Shown: positions 53,640 to 63,176, counted from the stretch's first letter. The stretch: 64,000 bases of DNA from Brasilonema angustatum HA4187-MV1 (GCA_019359695.1 JAHHGV010000022.1:62001-126000), one strand, 5' to 3'. Notes: a model not told the origin generated them from the letters alone. Made by a program: numbers and translations.

Positions 53640-53795
53640 ATGTCAAAAATGGATGAAATACGTCTGCGTCATATACTAGATACGACAAATCAGGCAATTG
53701 TATTCACTCAGGAACGTATTCGCGCTGACTTCCCACAAGAAGCGATCGCCGGAGGCGCAGCTACGCTTAACGCCTTTTTACTTCTCAAAGATTGA
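53640..53795 (+). pseudogene. HepT/DUF86-like toxin fragment
   Basis: A 51-codon frame reads MSKMDEIRLRHILDTTNQAI followed by VFTQERIRADFPQEAIAGGA, like the start of HepT (DUF86) toxins of the HepT-MntA pair. The family extends to about 110-140 aa with an RX4HXY catalytic motif that is missing; the frame instead runs into a repeat (gcgatcgccggaggcgcagc). No MntA-type nucleotidyltransferase partner is adjacent. Confidence 0.6.
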
Positions 53796-53807
53796 CTTGC
53801 TTGCTCG

Positions 53808-54599
53808 TTAAATCCCAGAACCATCCAGGAACTCTTCAATCACCTTATTTTCCAAAAGACAACAATTGCGAGTTTCTGAATATACCTCATCTTTTAATAT
53901 GTGGGAATTTGAGGTGTGAGGTGTTGACAATGATGAGTTAACGAAAGGAACTAAAACTTTTTGCTGTGGTTGTTGCAACCGTTCAATTTTTTGTTCCAGT
54001 TGTTCAATCCGATCCACTAAAGCACGTATCACTTGGGCTTCAGCATCTGGTAAACTTCCGTGTTCTAGGGGGTTGACTCGAACGCCAGAACGATATAGTA
54101 TTCTGCCTGGAACACCAACTACGGTACAATCTGCTGGCACATTGCGTAAGACAACTGACCCAGCACCAATGCGGACATTGTTGCCTATTTCGATGTTACC
54201 AAGCACCTTGGCTCCGGCTCCTACGACAACATTTTCTCCTACAGTCGGATGGCGCTTACCGCATTCCTTACCTGTACCACCAAGGGTGACACCTTGATAA
54301 ATTAAGCTATAGTTTCCCACAATTGCCGTTTCCCCAATCACCACACCCATACCGTGGTCAATAAAAACACCTTGACCAATCGTTGCACCAGGGTGAATTT
54401 CAACTCCGGTGAAAAATCGAGCTATCTGTGAAATCAGCCGAGGGATAAGGGGAATGTGAATGATATGCAGCCAATGAGCCAGCCGATGTAACATTAAAGC
54501 TTGCAAACCGGGGTAGCAAAATAATACTTCCAACCAGTTACGAGCAGCTGGATCGCGTTCAAAGATGATGCGGAAGTCAGCAACAAATGTAGATAGCAC
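53808..54599 (-). CDS. cysE: Serine O-acetyltransferase
   Basis: CysE makes O-acetylserine from serine and acetyl-CoA, the first step of cysteine synthesis. The 263-aa protein has the N-terminal helical region ([20 protein letters not shown]) and a left-handed beta helix of hexapeptide repeats. Its catalytic region reads [14 protein letters not shown], followed by [30 protein letters not shown] and [20 protein letters not shown]. The C-terminal 70 residues, with a coiled-coil-like [17 protein letters not shown], extend beyond the usual end and are common in cyanobacteria. Confidence 0.95.
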   Translation of the reverse strand: MLSTFVADFRIIFERDPAARNWLEVLFCYPGLQALMLHRLAHWLHIIHIPLIPRLISQIARFFTGVEIHPGATIGQGVFIDHGMGVVIGETAIVGNYSLIYQGVTLGGTGKECGKRHPTVGENVVVGAGAKVLGNIEIGNNVRIGAGSVVLRNVPADCTVVGVPGRILYRSGVRVNPLEHGSLPDAEAQVIRALVDRIEQLEQKIERLQQPQQKVLVPFVNSSLSTPHTSNSHILKDEVYSETRNCCLLENKVIEEFLDGSGI

Positions 54600-54867
54600 G
54601 CTTCTTGTACCCTAGTTTCGCCAATCAACTCAAAATCTATTTTAGCGTTCCAGGTGCCATGAATTAAACCGTTGGTTGTTAAGTTGGTGAAATAGGGAAC
54701 AGGGAACGCTTCGACCCTAGCCCCGGAGGGGGCGCTACGCAAACGACAAAGCTCAGGGCAACGCAAGCTCAGTGCATCGCAGGGAATAGGGAACGCTTAA
54801 CAGGGAACAGGAAACAGAACTTCGTAAAATCTCACTTTAGTAAGAGATCTACAAGAGATCTAATGAT
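54600..54867. repeat. Dispersed repeats upstream of cysE
   Basis: It has the cysE promoter region (54600-54680) and then a repeat block: tagggaacagggaacgctt heptamers around ccccggaggg and gctacgcaaacgacaaagc (54690-54820). There is no gene. Confidence 0.6.
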
Positions 54868-54912
54868 AAAAAAGCAGGGAAAGACTAGAAATAGTACTAA
54901 GTCTTTCCCTGC
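54868..54912 (-). terminator. Strong intrinsic terminator of the DUF3352 gene
   Basis: On the minus strand GCAGGGAAAGACT and AGTCTTTCCCTGC form a perfect 13-bp stem (54874-54912) followed by TTTTTT (54873-54868). It lies about 65 bases after the stop of the gene at 54976-56661. Confidence 0.9.
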
Positions 54913-54975
54913 ACCCTCTGTACTCCATGAACCAAGAATAGCTACAGCTTGGTTTATACAGATTTCGGGATTTAG

Positions 54976-56661
54976 CTAACGTAAAAATTGAAAAAATACG
55001 CCACCTTTGAGCAATTCTGTGTCACTACCATAACTACTGAGGGTGAGCGATCGCAAATTTTGGAAAAATGGCTTGCCCAGCACTTCCACAAACTTCAGAA
55101 TTGGTAGTTGACGCTCTAAAATATCGTGACTCTTTGTCCAGTCGATATAAACGTAGCCTTGGTTCGGTTCACCAATCGCAGCGATACTGTCTTGGAAATC
55201 ACGATTTTTAACTAGGGGGTTCTCCTTAGCCGTCAAAGCTGCATTGATTGTCTCAACAGAGGATGCAAAAATCTGATAATTTCCGATGTCAGCACGTGCG
55301 GCTACAACGTTTGCTTGAATTGTGAACAATTCTCGCTCTTTTGCTTCACTAGATTTATTGATAGCAGTTTTTAGCTGTGTCCAAGCAGAGATTTTTTGGT
55401 CATTTAAGGTGAAGGAATTCAGCGAAAGCCCTTCTGATGAGGCGAGTTCATCCAAACGGGAAATTGCTGCGGGTGTCTTTTCGGATTTTTGGGCGACAAA
55501 AATCCAATCGGAATTTGTTTGCTCTGCGCGGGGTAACAATGCGATCGCGTATTCTCCTTCCACCGAGTTAAAAATATCTTCTCTCCAGTTGATAAGCGAA
55601 CGTTTTTGAACATCTGCTACCGGGAGGAACTTAGAAATCACATCTTCTGTGGAAGCAGAGAGGCTAGCTGTCACTTGTTGCCAAAGTTGTGCTAAATCAC
55701 TATCACCCAAACCGCTTAAATTTGATCCTGCTACTGCCAAACTTGCTGAAGCTGGGATATACTCCAACGCACCCACAGGTTCAGAGAGTTGTGCCGCTGG
55801 GGGTGAGGTTTTATCTTTAGCCAAAAAAGCAGTTTCAGCTAGCAATCCTTTGGAGTTTGATACTAAGGAAATAATTTGGTTGTCATAAGTTTGAGCATTA
55901 GGTTTGAGATTCTGCCATTTTGCTACTACGGGGAGATTCAGAAAAGCAACAGCCTGTGCTTCTTTGGACAGTTGTTTGGTTGCTTTTTGGTATTTGCCGG
56001 AACTGGTTAAATTCAGATCGGATACCTGTACATTATTAATTGCCTCTCGCAGCACTTTTGGATCATTGGCAAACAAGACAAAGCTATTACCTACAACTGC
56101 ACCAGCAAGAGTATTTTGGTTTTTGACTCCTTCCTTTTCACCAGACGTTGAAGGAATCTGATTGTCAGAAATCAGTTTCACGCCCTTGTATTCTTCAGTT
56201 GCTAAATTTGCCCCAGCCAAAGCCCGCTTGGAAAACAATAACTGAACAAATTCACGGCTTTTATCGGGTTGAGTGGTTGCAAGTGCCATTAGATACCCTG
56301 GCTGTTGTCCGTTCTCAGAGTCGTGATCAATATCTAAGCTTGTGACAGCTAATGTTATTTCGTTCCCTAACCAAGGTTTAATTTCCTGTTGATAATCTAT
56401 ACCCGTATTCGCCAGTAATCTTGTTTTCAATTTTGACAGTTCTCCATCACGCTCAAACGCCTGCAAGCGTTCTGGATTCACGAGCATCGATACCATAACT
56501 GGTGCTTGTTTAGACACAAATATGGCAGCATCTGACTGTCCTGTAGGAGCGATACCGGTTAGGGAATTTTTGGCGGATAACCCGTTACAACCAGTCATAC
56601 CAATCAATAGCAGCATCATAATACCCACTGCTACAACTCTGAAAAATGAGCGTTGTGTCAT
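54976..56661 (-). CDS. DUF3352 lipoprotein
   Basis: The 561-aa protein starts with a lipoprotein signal (MTQRSFFRVVAVGIMMLLLI, then GMTGC with Cys25 as the lipidation site). The rest matches DUF3352: AIFVSKQAPVMVSMLVNPER, NTGIDYQQEIKPWLGNEITL, YLMALATTQPDKSREFVQLL, AVVGNSFVLFANDPKVLREA, AQAVAFLNLPVVAKW and GYVYIDWTKS near the end. It should be anchored to a membrane on the periplasmic or lumenal side. The function is unknown. Confidence 0.85.
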   Translation of the reverse strand: MTQRSFFRVVAVGIMMLLLIGMTGCNGLSAKNSLTGIAPTGQSDAAIFVSKQAPVMVSMLVNPERLQAFERDGELSKLKTRLLANTGIDYQQEIKPWLGNEITLAVTSLDIDHDSENGQQPGYLMALATTQPDKSREFVQLLFSKRALAGANLATEEYKGVKLISDNQIPSTSGEKEGVKNQNTLAGAVVGNSFVLFANDPKVLREAINNVQVSDLNLTSSGKYQKATKQLSKEAQAVAFLNLPVVAKWQNLKPNAQTYDNQIISLVSNSKGLLAETAFLAKDKTSPPAAQLSEPVGALEYIPASASLAVAGSNLSGLGDSDLAQLWQQVTASLSASTEDVISKFLPVADVQKRSLINWREDIFNSVEGEYAIALLPRAEQTNSDWIFVAQKSEKTPAAISRLDELASSEGLSLNSFTLNDQKISAWTQLKTAINKSSEAKERELFTIQANVVAARADIGNYQIFASSVETINAALTAKENPLVKNRDFQDSIAAIGEPNQGYVYIDWTKSHDILERQLPILKFVEVLGKPFFQNLRSLTLSSYGSDTELLKGGVFFQFLR

Positions 56662-56966
56662 AATTTTTATACAGACCGCTAGGGGTGCAAATACAAATAA
56701 TCAACTACCAAATTAAATTATCGAAGGTAGTTCTGTTACTAGAAATTAGTTTATTACTGAAACTTACGCACAAGTCTATCAGAAATCAGGTTATCTCTTA
56801 ATTGTTAGATGCTCACTTTACAGCATTAAGCCGAACTTTAGAGAAATTCTGCATGAAAACCGGATTTTTCAGTCCTTTAATGAAACGGCACTCATGTACC
56901 TACCAAACCCAAAGAACGAAGATTTTTTGTCAATATAATATAGTATAGGATTTTTATTAAAACTTC
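56662..56966. other. Divergent promoter region between the DUF3352 and rhodanese genes
   Basis: About 300 AT-rich bases without a gene. A fragment ctgaaacttacgcacaagtc (56758) resembles one end of the AGGACTTACGCA element. No clear operators are seen. Confidence 0.4.
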
Positions 56967-57323
56967 ATGGTAGGCAAACCTTCCGAACCATCGATTATCC
57001 AAATTAACGTTGAAGAACTGGCACAACGCTTATCTTCAGGAGAGCCAATTCAGCTTGTGGACGTGCGTGAACCACAAGAGGTGGCGATCGCTCACATCAA
57101 TGGCTTTGTCAATTTACCTTTGAGTCAGTTTCCTGACTGGGCAGATCAAGTCAACACCCGCTTAGATCCCCACGCTGAAACTCTTGTGCTGTGTCATCAT
57201 GGCATTCGTTCTGCTCAGATGTGTCAGTGGTTAACTGTTCAAGGCTTTTCAAATGTAAAAAATATTATGGGTGGAATTGATGCTTACTCAACTCTGGTTG
57301 ACTCTTCCATTCCCCAATACTAG
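56967..57323 (+). CDS. Rhodanese-like domain protein
   Basis: The 118-aa protein is a single rhodanese domain. The N-terminal motif LVDVREPQEVAIAHINGFVN precedes the active loop CHHGIRSAQM, where Cys at about residue 78 would carry the persulfide. The end is GFSNVKNIMGGIDAYS. Small single-domain rhodaneses transfer sulfur or act as sulfur carriers; the partner is not evident from the neighbours. It starts at ATG 56967. Confidence 0.92.
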   Translation: MVGKPSEPSIIQINVEELAQRLSSGEPIQLVDVREPQEVAIAHINGFVNLPLSQFPDWADQVNTRLDPHAETLVLCHHGIRSAQMCQWLTVQGFSNVKNIMGGIDAYSTLVDSSIPQY

Positions 57324-58016
57324 CTGCTGTTTTGCATTAAGCGGATATAGGACTCATATTTGATTTTTGTGAAATTAGGTACATTTGATCTTAAGCGTTC
57401 CCCATTCCCCTTCGGGGAAGACCTCCGGTCTCGCTGCGCTAACGCCAGTCCCCCAATCTCCTGCGGAGACGCTAGCCCCTAAGGGGGCGCTGCGCAAACG
57501 CGCTCCGTGACGGAGACCGCCAAGACGGGGGCTGGTCTCACCTGTTAAGCGTCCCCCCTGTCTTCACGAGTAAGTTCATAAATCAAACTGGATTTCTATA
57601 TGTAGTCTGCTAAGACTGACGATTTTAATTTGCCTATGCTATCCTCTGTACAAGCTAGGATAGCTTTAAGTGTTAAGTGGTAAATATTTGTATTCTACCT
57701 ATGTGCCTTTTTTGGCTGTTCAGGAAATTCGTAACTTGAAATACAGAGATTTCAATAAACTTATGCAAGTATGCATAAGTAGGGGCTAATTTACTTCAAT
57801 CCAAAAGCTTTTTTCCAGCAAGTTACCTGTATTAATAGTAACTTTACTCAAGGCAGTACAGTGTCTTTACTTTTCTTTACTTCTTTTTGCTTATTGTTGT
57901 ACAAGCAAAGTGCTTGTGATCTTGCTTTACTATTATTAATCCTTATTTAATTTAGAGTTATCTCTAAAAATTTTTTCAAACTTAGCTTACAATTCGGCTT
58001 CGGTAAAAAACTCCTT
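57324..58016. repeat. Long region before hrcA with dispersed repeats
   Basis: About 690 bases without a gene. Positions 57398-57560 are GC-rich repeats (cttcggggaagacctccgg, gctagcccctaagggggcgc). The rest, 57590-58010, is AT-rich and would contain the hrcA promoter. I see no exact CIRCE (TTAGCACTC-N9-GAGTGCTAA) in it. Confidence 0.6.
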
Positions 58017-59111
58017 ATGCAAGTCCAGCTTACAAATCGTCAACAGCAGATACTTGGGGCAACAATACGTCATTATATAGCCACAGCAGAACCTGTTGGT
58101 TCTAAAGCTCTTGTTGAAGAGTACAACCTTGGTGTTAGCTCAGCAACAATTCGCAATGTAATGGGTGTGTTGGAAAAAGTTGGCTTACTGTACCAACCTC
58201 ACACTTCTGCAGGACGCGTCCCTTCTGACTCTGGCTACCGTATTTATGTTGACCAGTTGATAACACCTTCTGAAACTCTAGCACGAGATGTAGAACTATC
58301 ACTGCAAAAACGCCTTAAATGGGAAGATTGGAGCTTGGAAGCTCTTTTGCAAGGAGCAGCTCACATTTTAGCAACTTTGAGTGGTTGCATCACCTTAATC
58401 ACGATGCCGCAAACTGCGACAGCAGTGTTGAGACATTTACAACTAGTGCAAGTAGAAACGGGACGGGTGATGTTGATTGTGGTGACGGATGGATATGAGA
58501 CACATTCTGCATTGATGGATTTACCGCAAGCCTCGGAAGATTCACAACCAGATGCAGAAGTCATCGACCGCGAGTTACAGATTGTCTCTAATTTTTTGAA
58601 TACTCACTTACGGGGACGCAGCATAGCTGAATTAGCCAACCTGAAATGGAGTGAATTAGCCCACGAGTTCCAAATCTATGGAGAATTCTTAAAAAAATCT
58701 CTTGCAGAATTCGCCCGTCGCACTATCACACCATCTGCAACACAAATTATGGTTCGCGGTGTTGCGGAAGTTTTGCGTCAGCCAGAGTTTTCGGAATTAC
58801 AGCAAGTGCAAATGCTCATCCATCTGTTGGAAGAAGAACAAGACCAACTGTGGCGGTTAATATTTGAAGAACAGCCGGAAGCGGAGGTGGTTGGTAAGCC
58901 ACGAGTCATGATTCGTATTGGTGCAGAAAATCCTCTAGAACCTATACGCACTTGTTCGTTGATTTCTTCGACCTATCGCCGGGGTTCTGTATCATTAGGT
59001 AGCGTGGGAGTTCTCGGACCAACGCGTCTAGATTACGAAGGTGCGATCGCAGTAGTAACTGCTGCTTCTGATTACCTTTCAGAAGCTTTCAGTTATTTCA
59101 ATCCCCAGTAG
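58017..59111 (+). CDS. hrcA: Heat-inducible transcription repressor HrcA
   Basis: HrcA binds CIRCE operators and represses groESL and related chaperone genes. The 364-aa protein begins [20 protein letters not shown] with the winged helix [12 protein letters not shown] and [20 protein letters not shown]. It then has [20 protein letters not shown] and the C-terminal GAF-like region ending [20 protein letters not shown]. Length and motifs are normal for the family. No chaperone genes are in this window. Confidence 0.96.
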   Translation: MQVQLTNRQQQILGATIRHYIATAEPVGSKALVEEYNLGVSSATIRNVMGVLEKVGLLYQPHTSAGRVPSDSGYRIYVDQLITPSETLARDVELSLQKRLKWEDWSLEALLQGAAHILATLSGCITLITMPQTATAVLRHLQLVQVETGRVMLIVVTDGYETHSALMDLPQASEDSQPDAEVIDRELQIVSNFLNTHLRGRSIAELANLKWSELAHEFQIYGEFLKKSLAEFARRTITPSATQIMVRGVAEVLRQPEFSELQQVQMLIHLLEEEQDQLWRLIFEEQPEAEVVGKPRVMIRIGAENPLEPIRTCSLISSTYRRGSVSLGSVGVLGPTRLDYEGAIAVVTAASDYLSEAFSYFNPQ

Positions 59112-59158
59112 GACTTGTAGCAGGACAATCGCTGAATTAATCAAAACTAGCTTGAATA

Positions 59159-59839
59159 ATGGTTAGAAAAATTACTTTTGGAGCGCTATGGCTGGGATTT
59201 ATTGTCTATGTCTTTTTATTTGCCCCTCCCGATCAACCTGATACATTCGATTTGATTAAAGATCTTTCTACTGGTCAGTGGCAAGGAATAAACCCCCTGA
59301 TTATAGCACTTTTTAACATCATGGGCATCTGGCCTATGATTTACAGCTGCTTGGTATTTATTGATGGTAGAGCACAAAATATTCCTGCTTGGCCTTTTGC
59401 TAGTGTTTCGTTTGGAGTAGGGGCTTTTGCATTACTACCTTACTTAACCTTACGGGAACCAAATCAAGAGTTTCCTGGCAGCAAAAATGCTTTTCTCAAG
59501 ATATTAGATTCTCGCCTAACAGGTATTGCTCTGGCGATCGCCACAGTTATCTTAATTGCTTATGGTGTAGGACAAGGAGATTGGGGAAATTTTGTTCAGC
59601 AGTGGCAGACAAGCCGCTTTATTCATGTGATGAGTTTAGATTTTTGCCTGCTTTGCTTATTGTTTCCAGCCTTGTTGGGAGATGATATGGCGCGGCGAGA
59701 TATCAAGAATCCTCAGTTGTTCTGGTTGATTGGATTAATTCCGCTGTTTGGTCCGTTGATTTATTTATGTATACGTCCACCATTGCAAGAAGCAGCTGAC
59801 AACATAATACAGAGTCAGCAACAAAGCGCCATAAATTAA
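59159..59839 (+). CDS. Conserved five-helix membrane protein (paralogue 1)
   Basis: The 226-aa protein has helices at about residues 5-22 (FGALWLGFIVYVFLFAPP), 45-70, 80-97, 120-140, 160-178 and 190-208, with conserved LFLLP-type segments. Distinctive motifs are FAPPDQPDTFDLIKDL, DSRLTGIALAIATV, LLFPALLGDDMARRD and FGPLIYLCIRPPL. The family is found in cyanobacteria and plants; I do not know a function. It has a paralogue 4 bp downstream in the same direction. Confidence 0.8.
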   Translation: MVRKITFGALWLGFIVYVFLFAPPDQPDTFDLIKDLSTGQWQGINPLIIALFNIMGIWPMIYSCLVFIDGRAQNIPAWPFASVSFGVGAFALLPYLTLREPNQEFPGSKNAFLKILDSRLTGIALAIATVILIAYGVGQGDWGNFVQQWQTSRFIHVMSLDFCLLCLLFPALLGDDMARRDIKNPQLFWLIGLIPLFGPLIYLCIRPPLQEAADNIIQSQQQSAIN

Positions 59840-59843
59840 GATT

Positions 59844-60527
59844 ATGAGTCGAAAAATTGCTCTTTGGTTACTGTGGGTTGGATTTATCGCCTACCTTTTG
59901 TTGTTCGCTCCTCCACTGCATTTAGAGGAAACTCTGACGTTACTCAAAAATATCTTTACTCTAAATTGGGCAGATGTAAATCCAGTTCTCCTCTGTTTGT
60001 TCTCCCTTGTTGGGATCTGCTTGTTCATTTACAGTGGTGTTCTGTTCTTTGATGGTAGGATGCAGTGGATTCCTTTCTATCCTTTTGCAATAGCGTCCAT
60101 TGCTTCAGGTACGCTTGGTCTTATACCTTATTTGGCTTTGAGGGAAGACAATCAACAATTTTCTGGACACAAGGATGCTTTTTTAAAGCTGTTGGATTCT
60201 CGCTTTTTTGGTATTGCTCTGAGTTTAAGCACTGTTGGTTTGTTTGCTTATGCAATTCTTGGGGATTGGGTAGGATTTTGGCAGCAGTTTTTGGGCGATC
60301 GCTTTATCAATGGTATGAGTTTGGCATTTTGTTTATTTTGCCTACTCTTCCCAACCGTCTTAGGCGATGATATGGCGAGACGGCATTGGAATAATCCTCA
60401 AGTGTTTTGGGCAGTATCACTTGTTCCTCTGTTCGGTCCACTTGTGTATCTTTGCCTGCGTCCACCGATACCGGAAAATGTTGCGCAACAAAGACCAGCA
60501 TCTTTTGGCAGCAGTAGAGTGCGATAG
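59844..60527 (+). CDS. Conserved membrane protein (paralogue 2)
   Basis: This 227-aa protein shares the layout of the preceding gene: GFIAYLLLFAPP, FFDGRMQWIPFYPFAIASIA, DSRFFGIALSLSTVGLFAYA, LLFPTVLGDDMARRHWNNPQ and FGPLVYLCLRPPIPE. About half of the residues agree, so the pair is an old tandem duplication. The gap of four bases indicates cotranscription. The stop codon is the first base of a perfect palindrome. Confidence 0.8.
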   Translation: MSRKIALWLLWVGFIAYLLLFAPPLHLEETLTLLKNIFTLNWADVNPVLLCLFSLVGICLFIYSGVLFFDGRMQWIPFYPFAIASIASGTLGLIPYLALREDNQQFSGHKDAFLKLLDSRFFGIALSLSTVGLFAYAILGDWVGFWQQFLGDRFINGMSLAFCLFCLLFPTVLGDDMARRHWNNPQVFWAVSLVPLFGPLVYLCLRPPIPENVAQQRPASFGSSRVR

Positions 60528-60574
60528 GCTTTGGAGTGTAGCTGATACTAGGGTATGAGCTACACTCCAAAGCC
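60527..60574. terminator. Perfect 17-bp palindrome at the end of the membrane-protein pair
   Basis: GGCTTTGGAGTGTAGCT (60527-60543) pairs completely with AGCTACACTCCAAAGCC (60558-60574), leaving a 14-base loop. It begins on the last base of the stop codon. No T-run follows on the plus strand, so it may stabilise the mRNA 3' end or be a repeat rather than an intrinsic terminator. Confidence 0.7.
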
Positions 60575-60590
60575 AGTAAAATATAAAGTT

Positions 60591-60872
60591 ATGAGTGTGA
60601 GTTTAATAGAAGTAACGAAGGAAAACTGGATTCAATGTATCAGGCTTAAACTTGCACCTGAGCAAGAAGGTTTAGTAGCATCAAATGTAGACTCAATTGC
60701 AGAATCAAAATTTGAGCTTCACTATGTGCCAAGGGCAATTTACAACAACGAAAATGTTGTTGGTTTTCTCATGTACTGTCCTGAGATACTGGTGTTTAGA
60801 CTAAAAACAAGCGATAGGCATGCAGGCGTCTGCGCTCCGCGCAATCGCCAAAAAATAGTTATTTTGTACTAA
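60591..60872 (+). pseudogene. GNAT acetyltransferase N-terminal fragment
   Basis: From ATG 60591 the frame reads MSVSLIEVTKENWIQCIRLK followed by LAPEQEGLVASNVDSIAESK and VVGFLMYCPE, like the first third of spermidine-type GNAT N-acetyltransferases. After about 65 residues it enters a repeat (gcatgcaggcgtctgcgctcc), and the acetyl-CoA loop (Q/RxxGxG/A) is missing. A transposase remnant follows, suggesting loss of the rest by insertion and deletion. Confidence 0.65.
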
Positions 60873-60983
60873 AACCAAGCCAGAATGCACTGGTGTAAAA
60901 AATAGAGGGTTATCTGCGGTTGAAGCAGGCACCCTCCAACGGAAGATGAGAGAAGAACCACCAACGCTCACCTTTCGCGCTGG

Positions 60984-61305
60984 GAACTTGTAGCTAAATT
61001 AAAGACTTTTCGTAAAGCTAAGGACGCAACATTTGAATTGCTGGACGCGGTTTTAATAACTCGTAATGCTTACAGTTTGGCTGATTTTTCCCTATCCCAG
61101 TCTTCCGTAGAAAATGGTCAAGCTTCTATGTTCGCGTCCCTTGCGCGTGTCCCCTTGGGACTCAGCCTTACAAGATTGTAGACCTCTGCGTCATAAATTA
61201 ATGAAACTTTACATAGAACAAATGCCAAAAGCTGGTCGGATCGTACTTGCTGGAGACCATACAGCATGGCCACGACCAGACGCAGTCACTGATCCAAAAT
61301 GCAAA
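60984..61305 (+). pseudogene. Transposase N-terminal remnant (DDE type), frameshifted
   Basis: One frame reads ELVAKLKTFRKAKDATFELL then DAVLITRNAYSLADFSLS. After a one-base shift the next reads PVFRRKWSSFYE-like residues. After an inserted repeat (gttcgcgtcccttgcgcgtg) it resumes ALQDCRPLRHKLMKLYIEQM, then AGRIVLAGDHTAWPRPDAVT with the first catalytic Asp (GDHTAWPR). The catalytic second half is gone. This matches the front of a large DDE transposase family common in cyanobacteria. Confidence 0.65.
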
Positions 61306-61326
61306 ATGGTATCACTTAAGCCTCTG

Positions 61327-62586
61327 CTAGAACTTTACGGGTAGCGAATCGAACCCCTTGAAGAGCAGACTTTTATGTTTTGTTGGAATAGCTTGCTTAT
61401 CCGGATCGAAGCTGAGATTCGGTAGTCTTCTAAGTAATGTGGTGAAGCAAATAGTTAACTCCATGCGAGCTAAAACGGATCCCAGACAAAAGTGAATGCC
61501 TGAACCAAACCCAAGGTGTTCGTTGGGCGATCGCGTAATATCGAAAACCTCCGGTGAGTCAAACTTCTCGGGGTCATGATTCGCCGCCCCAAGCCCCAGT
61601 GCGATGACGCTACCCGCCGTGATGTCCTTACCGCCAATCGTCAGGTCTTGTTTGGCAATCCGAAAGAAAAAAGGAACGGAGGTATCGAAACGGATCATTT
61701 CTTCAACAGCGGAATTGATCAGAGTCGGATTTTTTTTCAGTTTTTGCAGTTGATCCGGATGACGCAGCAGTGCATTCACCCCATTGGAAATCTGGTCTGT
61801 GATGGTCAACAGACCTGCACCTAAGATCTGAATGCATAGAGATGAGATTTCCTCAAGATTAAATCCCTGCTCAAGGTAGGCCACACTCAGCAGGCTAATC
61901 ATGTCAGTTCCGGGTTGCCGACGCCGTTGTTCAACCAGTTGCCTGATTAGTGCAGAAAACTGTACGGCAGCGAGGTCTGCATGAAGTGCAAATTCTTCAA
62001 TTTCAATATTTGAGCCGCCCGGTGCACCCCAAAAGGTGCTTATATCCGATGCCCATTCGAGCAGGTTCGCTCTGTCGGTTTCTGGCACACCAAATATCTC
62101 AGGAAGAATGAACAATGGTAGTGGTACCGACAAATCGGATACAACATTCATGCAGCCGTGATTTTGAACGTTATCCAACAATTGATCGGTGGTGTTGTGG
62201 ATAATGGCACGCCAGCTTTCCAAAGCACGAGTTGTAAATCCCTGATTGGCTAACTTCCGCAGTCTGGTGTGATCCGGTGGATCTTGCTCAACCATTATTT
62301 TTGTTACCAGATGAAGGAAATTCTGGATTAGGTTGACATCCAAATTTTCTAACTGATTGATAAACAACGCTGTGCGGTCTGAACTCAAACGCTCATCCTG
62401 TAAAGCCGCCTTAACATCTCTATAGCGTGTCAAAATCCAGTAGCCAAAAGACTCACAATAGTGAACGGGGTCTTCTGAACGCATCCGTTTGAAGAGTGGA
62501 TAGGAATTGACCAAAGCTGATGGTGCAAACAGATCATAGGTTTGCTGGTTTGCTTTTGCTGGCATATTCAAGTGTTGTGAATTCAT
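61327..62586 (-). CDS. Cytochrome P450, bacterial soluble type
   Basis: The 419-aa protein has the haem ligand loop LGFGSGIHFCLGSVLARMEL (Cys near 365), the ExxR-containing segment AVEEMIRFDTSVPFFFRIA, DPPDHTRLRKLANQGFT and ANHDPEKF. The layout resembles CYP107/CYP109-type enzymes fed by ferredoxin. The I-helix reads LGAGLLTITDQISNG, so the usual acid before the conserved Thr is replaced by Leu, which suggests an altered oxygen-activation step. It lies alone; no ferredoxin or biosynthetic genes are adjacent. Confidence 0.9.
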   Translation of the reverse strand: MNSQHLNMPAKANQQTYDLFAPSALVNSYPLFKRMRSEDPVHYCESFGYWILTRYRDVKAALQDERLSSDRTALFINQLENLDVNLIQNFLHLVTKIMVEQDPPDHTRLRKLANQGFTTRALESWRAIIHNTTDQLLDNVQNHGCMNVVSDLSVPLPLFILPEIFGVPETDRANLLEWASDISTFWGAPGGSNIEIEEFALHADLAAVQFSALIRQLVEQRRRQPGTDMISLLSVAYLEQGFNLEEISSLCIQILGAGLLTITDQISNGVNALLRHPDQLQKLKKNPTLINSAVEEMIRFDTSVPFFFRIAKQDLTIGGKDITAGSVIALGLGAANHDPEKFDSPEVFDITRSPNEHLGFGSGIHFCLGSVLARMELTICFTTLLRRLPNLSFDPDKQAIPTKHKSLLFKGFDSLPVKF

Positions 62587-62796
62587 TTGCTTAACCTCAA
62601 TAGCGGAGTGAACTAAAAAAAATTTAGGTAGTCACGCTTTAGCCTCATATCATGTCCGGTTAAAAACTTATCATTAAGGGGCAGGGGGCAGGGGGAAAGA
62701 AAGTTTTAAGGTATTTTAACTGCTTTACCCATTGGTAACAAGTTAAAAACAAGTTAATTTTGTCAATAGACCTAAATATAAAAATTAATTTATATA

Positions 62797-62815
62797 GGAA
62801 TGATAATCAATAAAA
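62797..62815. promoter_or_regulatory. Fur-box-like site upstream of the P450 gene
   Basis: The bases around aggaatgataatcaataaa match the Fur consensus core AATGATAATCA exactly and about 13 of 19 positions overall. It lies about 210 bases before the P450 start, further than a typical operator, so its target is uncertain. Confidence 0.35.
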
Positions 62816-62876
62816 AGGGTAGAACCAAGGTTGATGACCTCGGTACATAACTATATGCCACCGTTGATTAACTGAT

Positions 62877-63065
62877 ATCTTGCAACGTTACGAGTCAACC
62901 ACTAATCTTTATAAAAAATAGTGTTTAAATATACTTCCAAAGTATATTCCGTTTCAGTCCATTTTAATGAACTTTGGCTATGAGCCTGGGACTTACAGTC
63001 CCGTGACGAGAACAGAGTCAAATAATATGTAATAACTTAGACATCTATTTTCCCTGGTGCAAGAT
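62877..63065. mobile_element. MITE-like element, copy 2 (189 bp, inverted relative to copy 1)
   Basis: The ends are ATCTTGCAAC (62877-62886) and GGTGCAAGAT (63056-63065). The reverse complement aligns along the whole of copy 1 at 29640-29831, including catattatttg, the ggactgtaagtcccaggctc hairpin and attaaaatggact. There is no ORF. Confidence 0.75.
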
Positions 63066-63130
63066 GTAAGCCTTTAACTAGCGCAAGAAACCGCTAGCAA
63101 CATATGAAAGAAACACCATCTCCCTTCTTG

Positions 63131-63176
63131 GCTGTTAAGAGTTCCCTGTTCCCTGTTCCCTGTTCCCTGTTCCCTG
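63131..63176. repeat. ttccctg heptamer tandem repeat
   Basis: The heptamer ttccctg is repeated five times just downstream of the HxlR gene stop. Related gaacagggaac units lie at 54694 and 54795 near cysE. Confidence 0.85.

Noticed and set aside
57560..58016. CIRCE operator upstream of hrcA
   Set aside because: No TTAGCACTC-N9-GAGTGCTAA or close variant could be found in the region.
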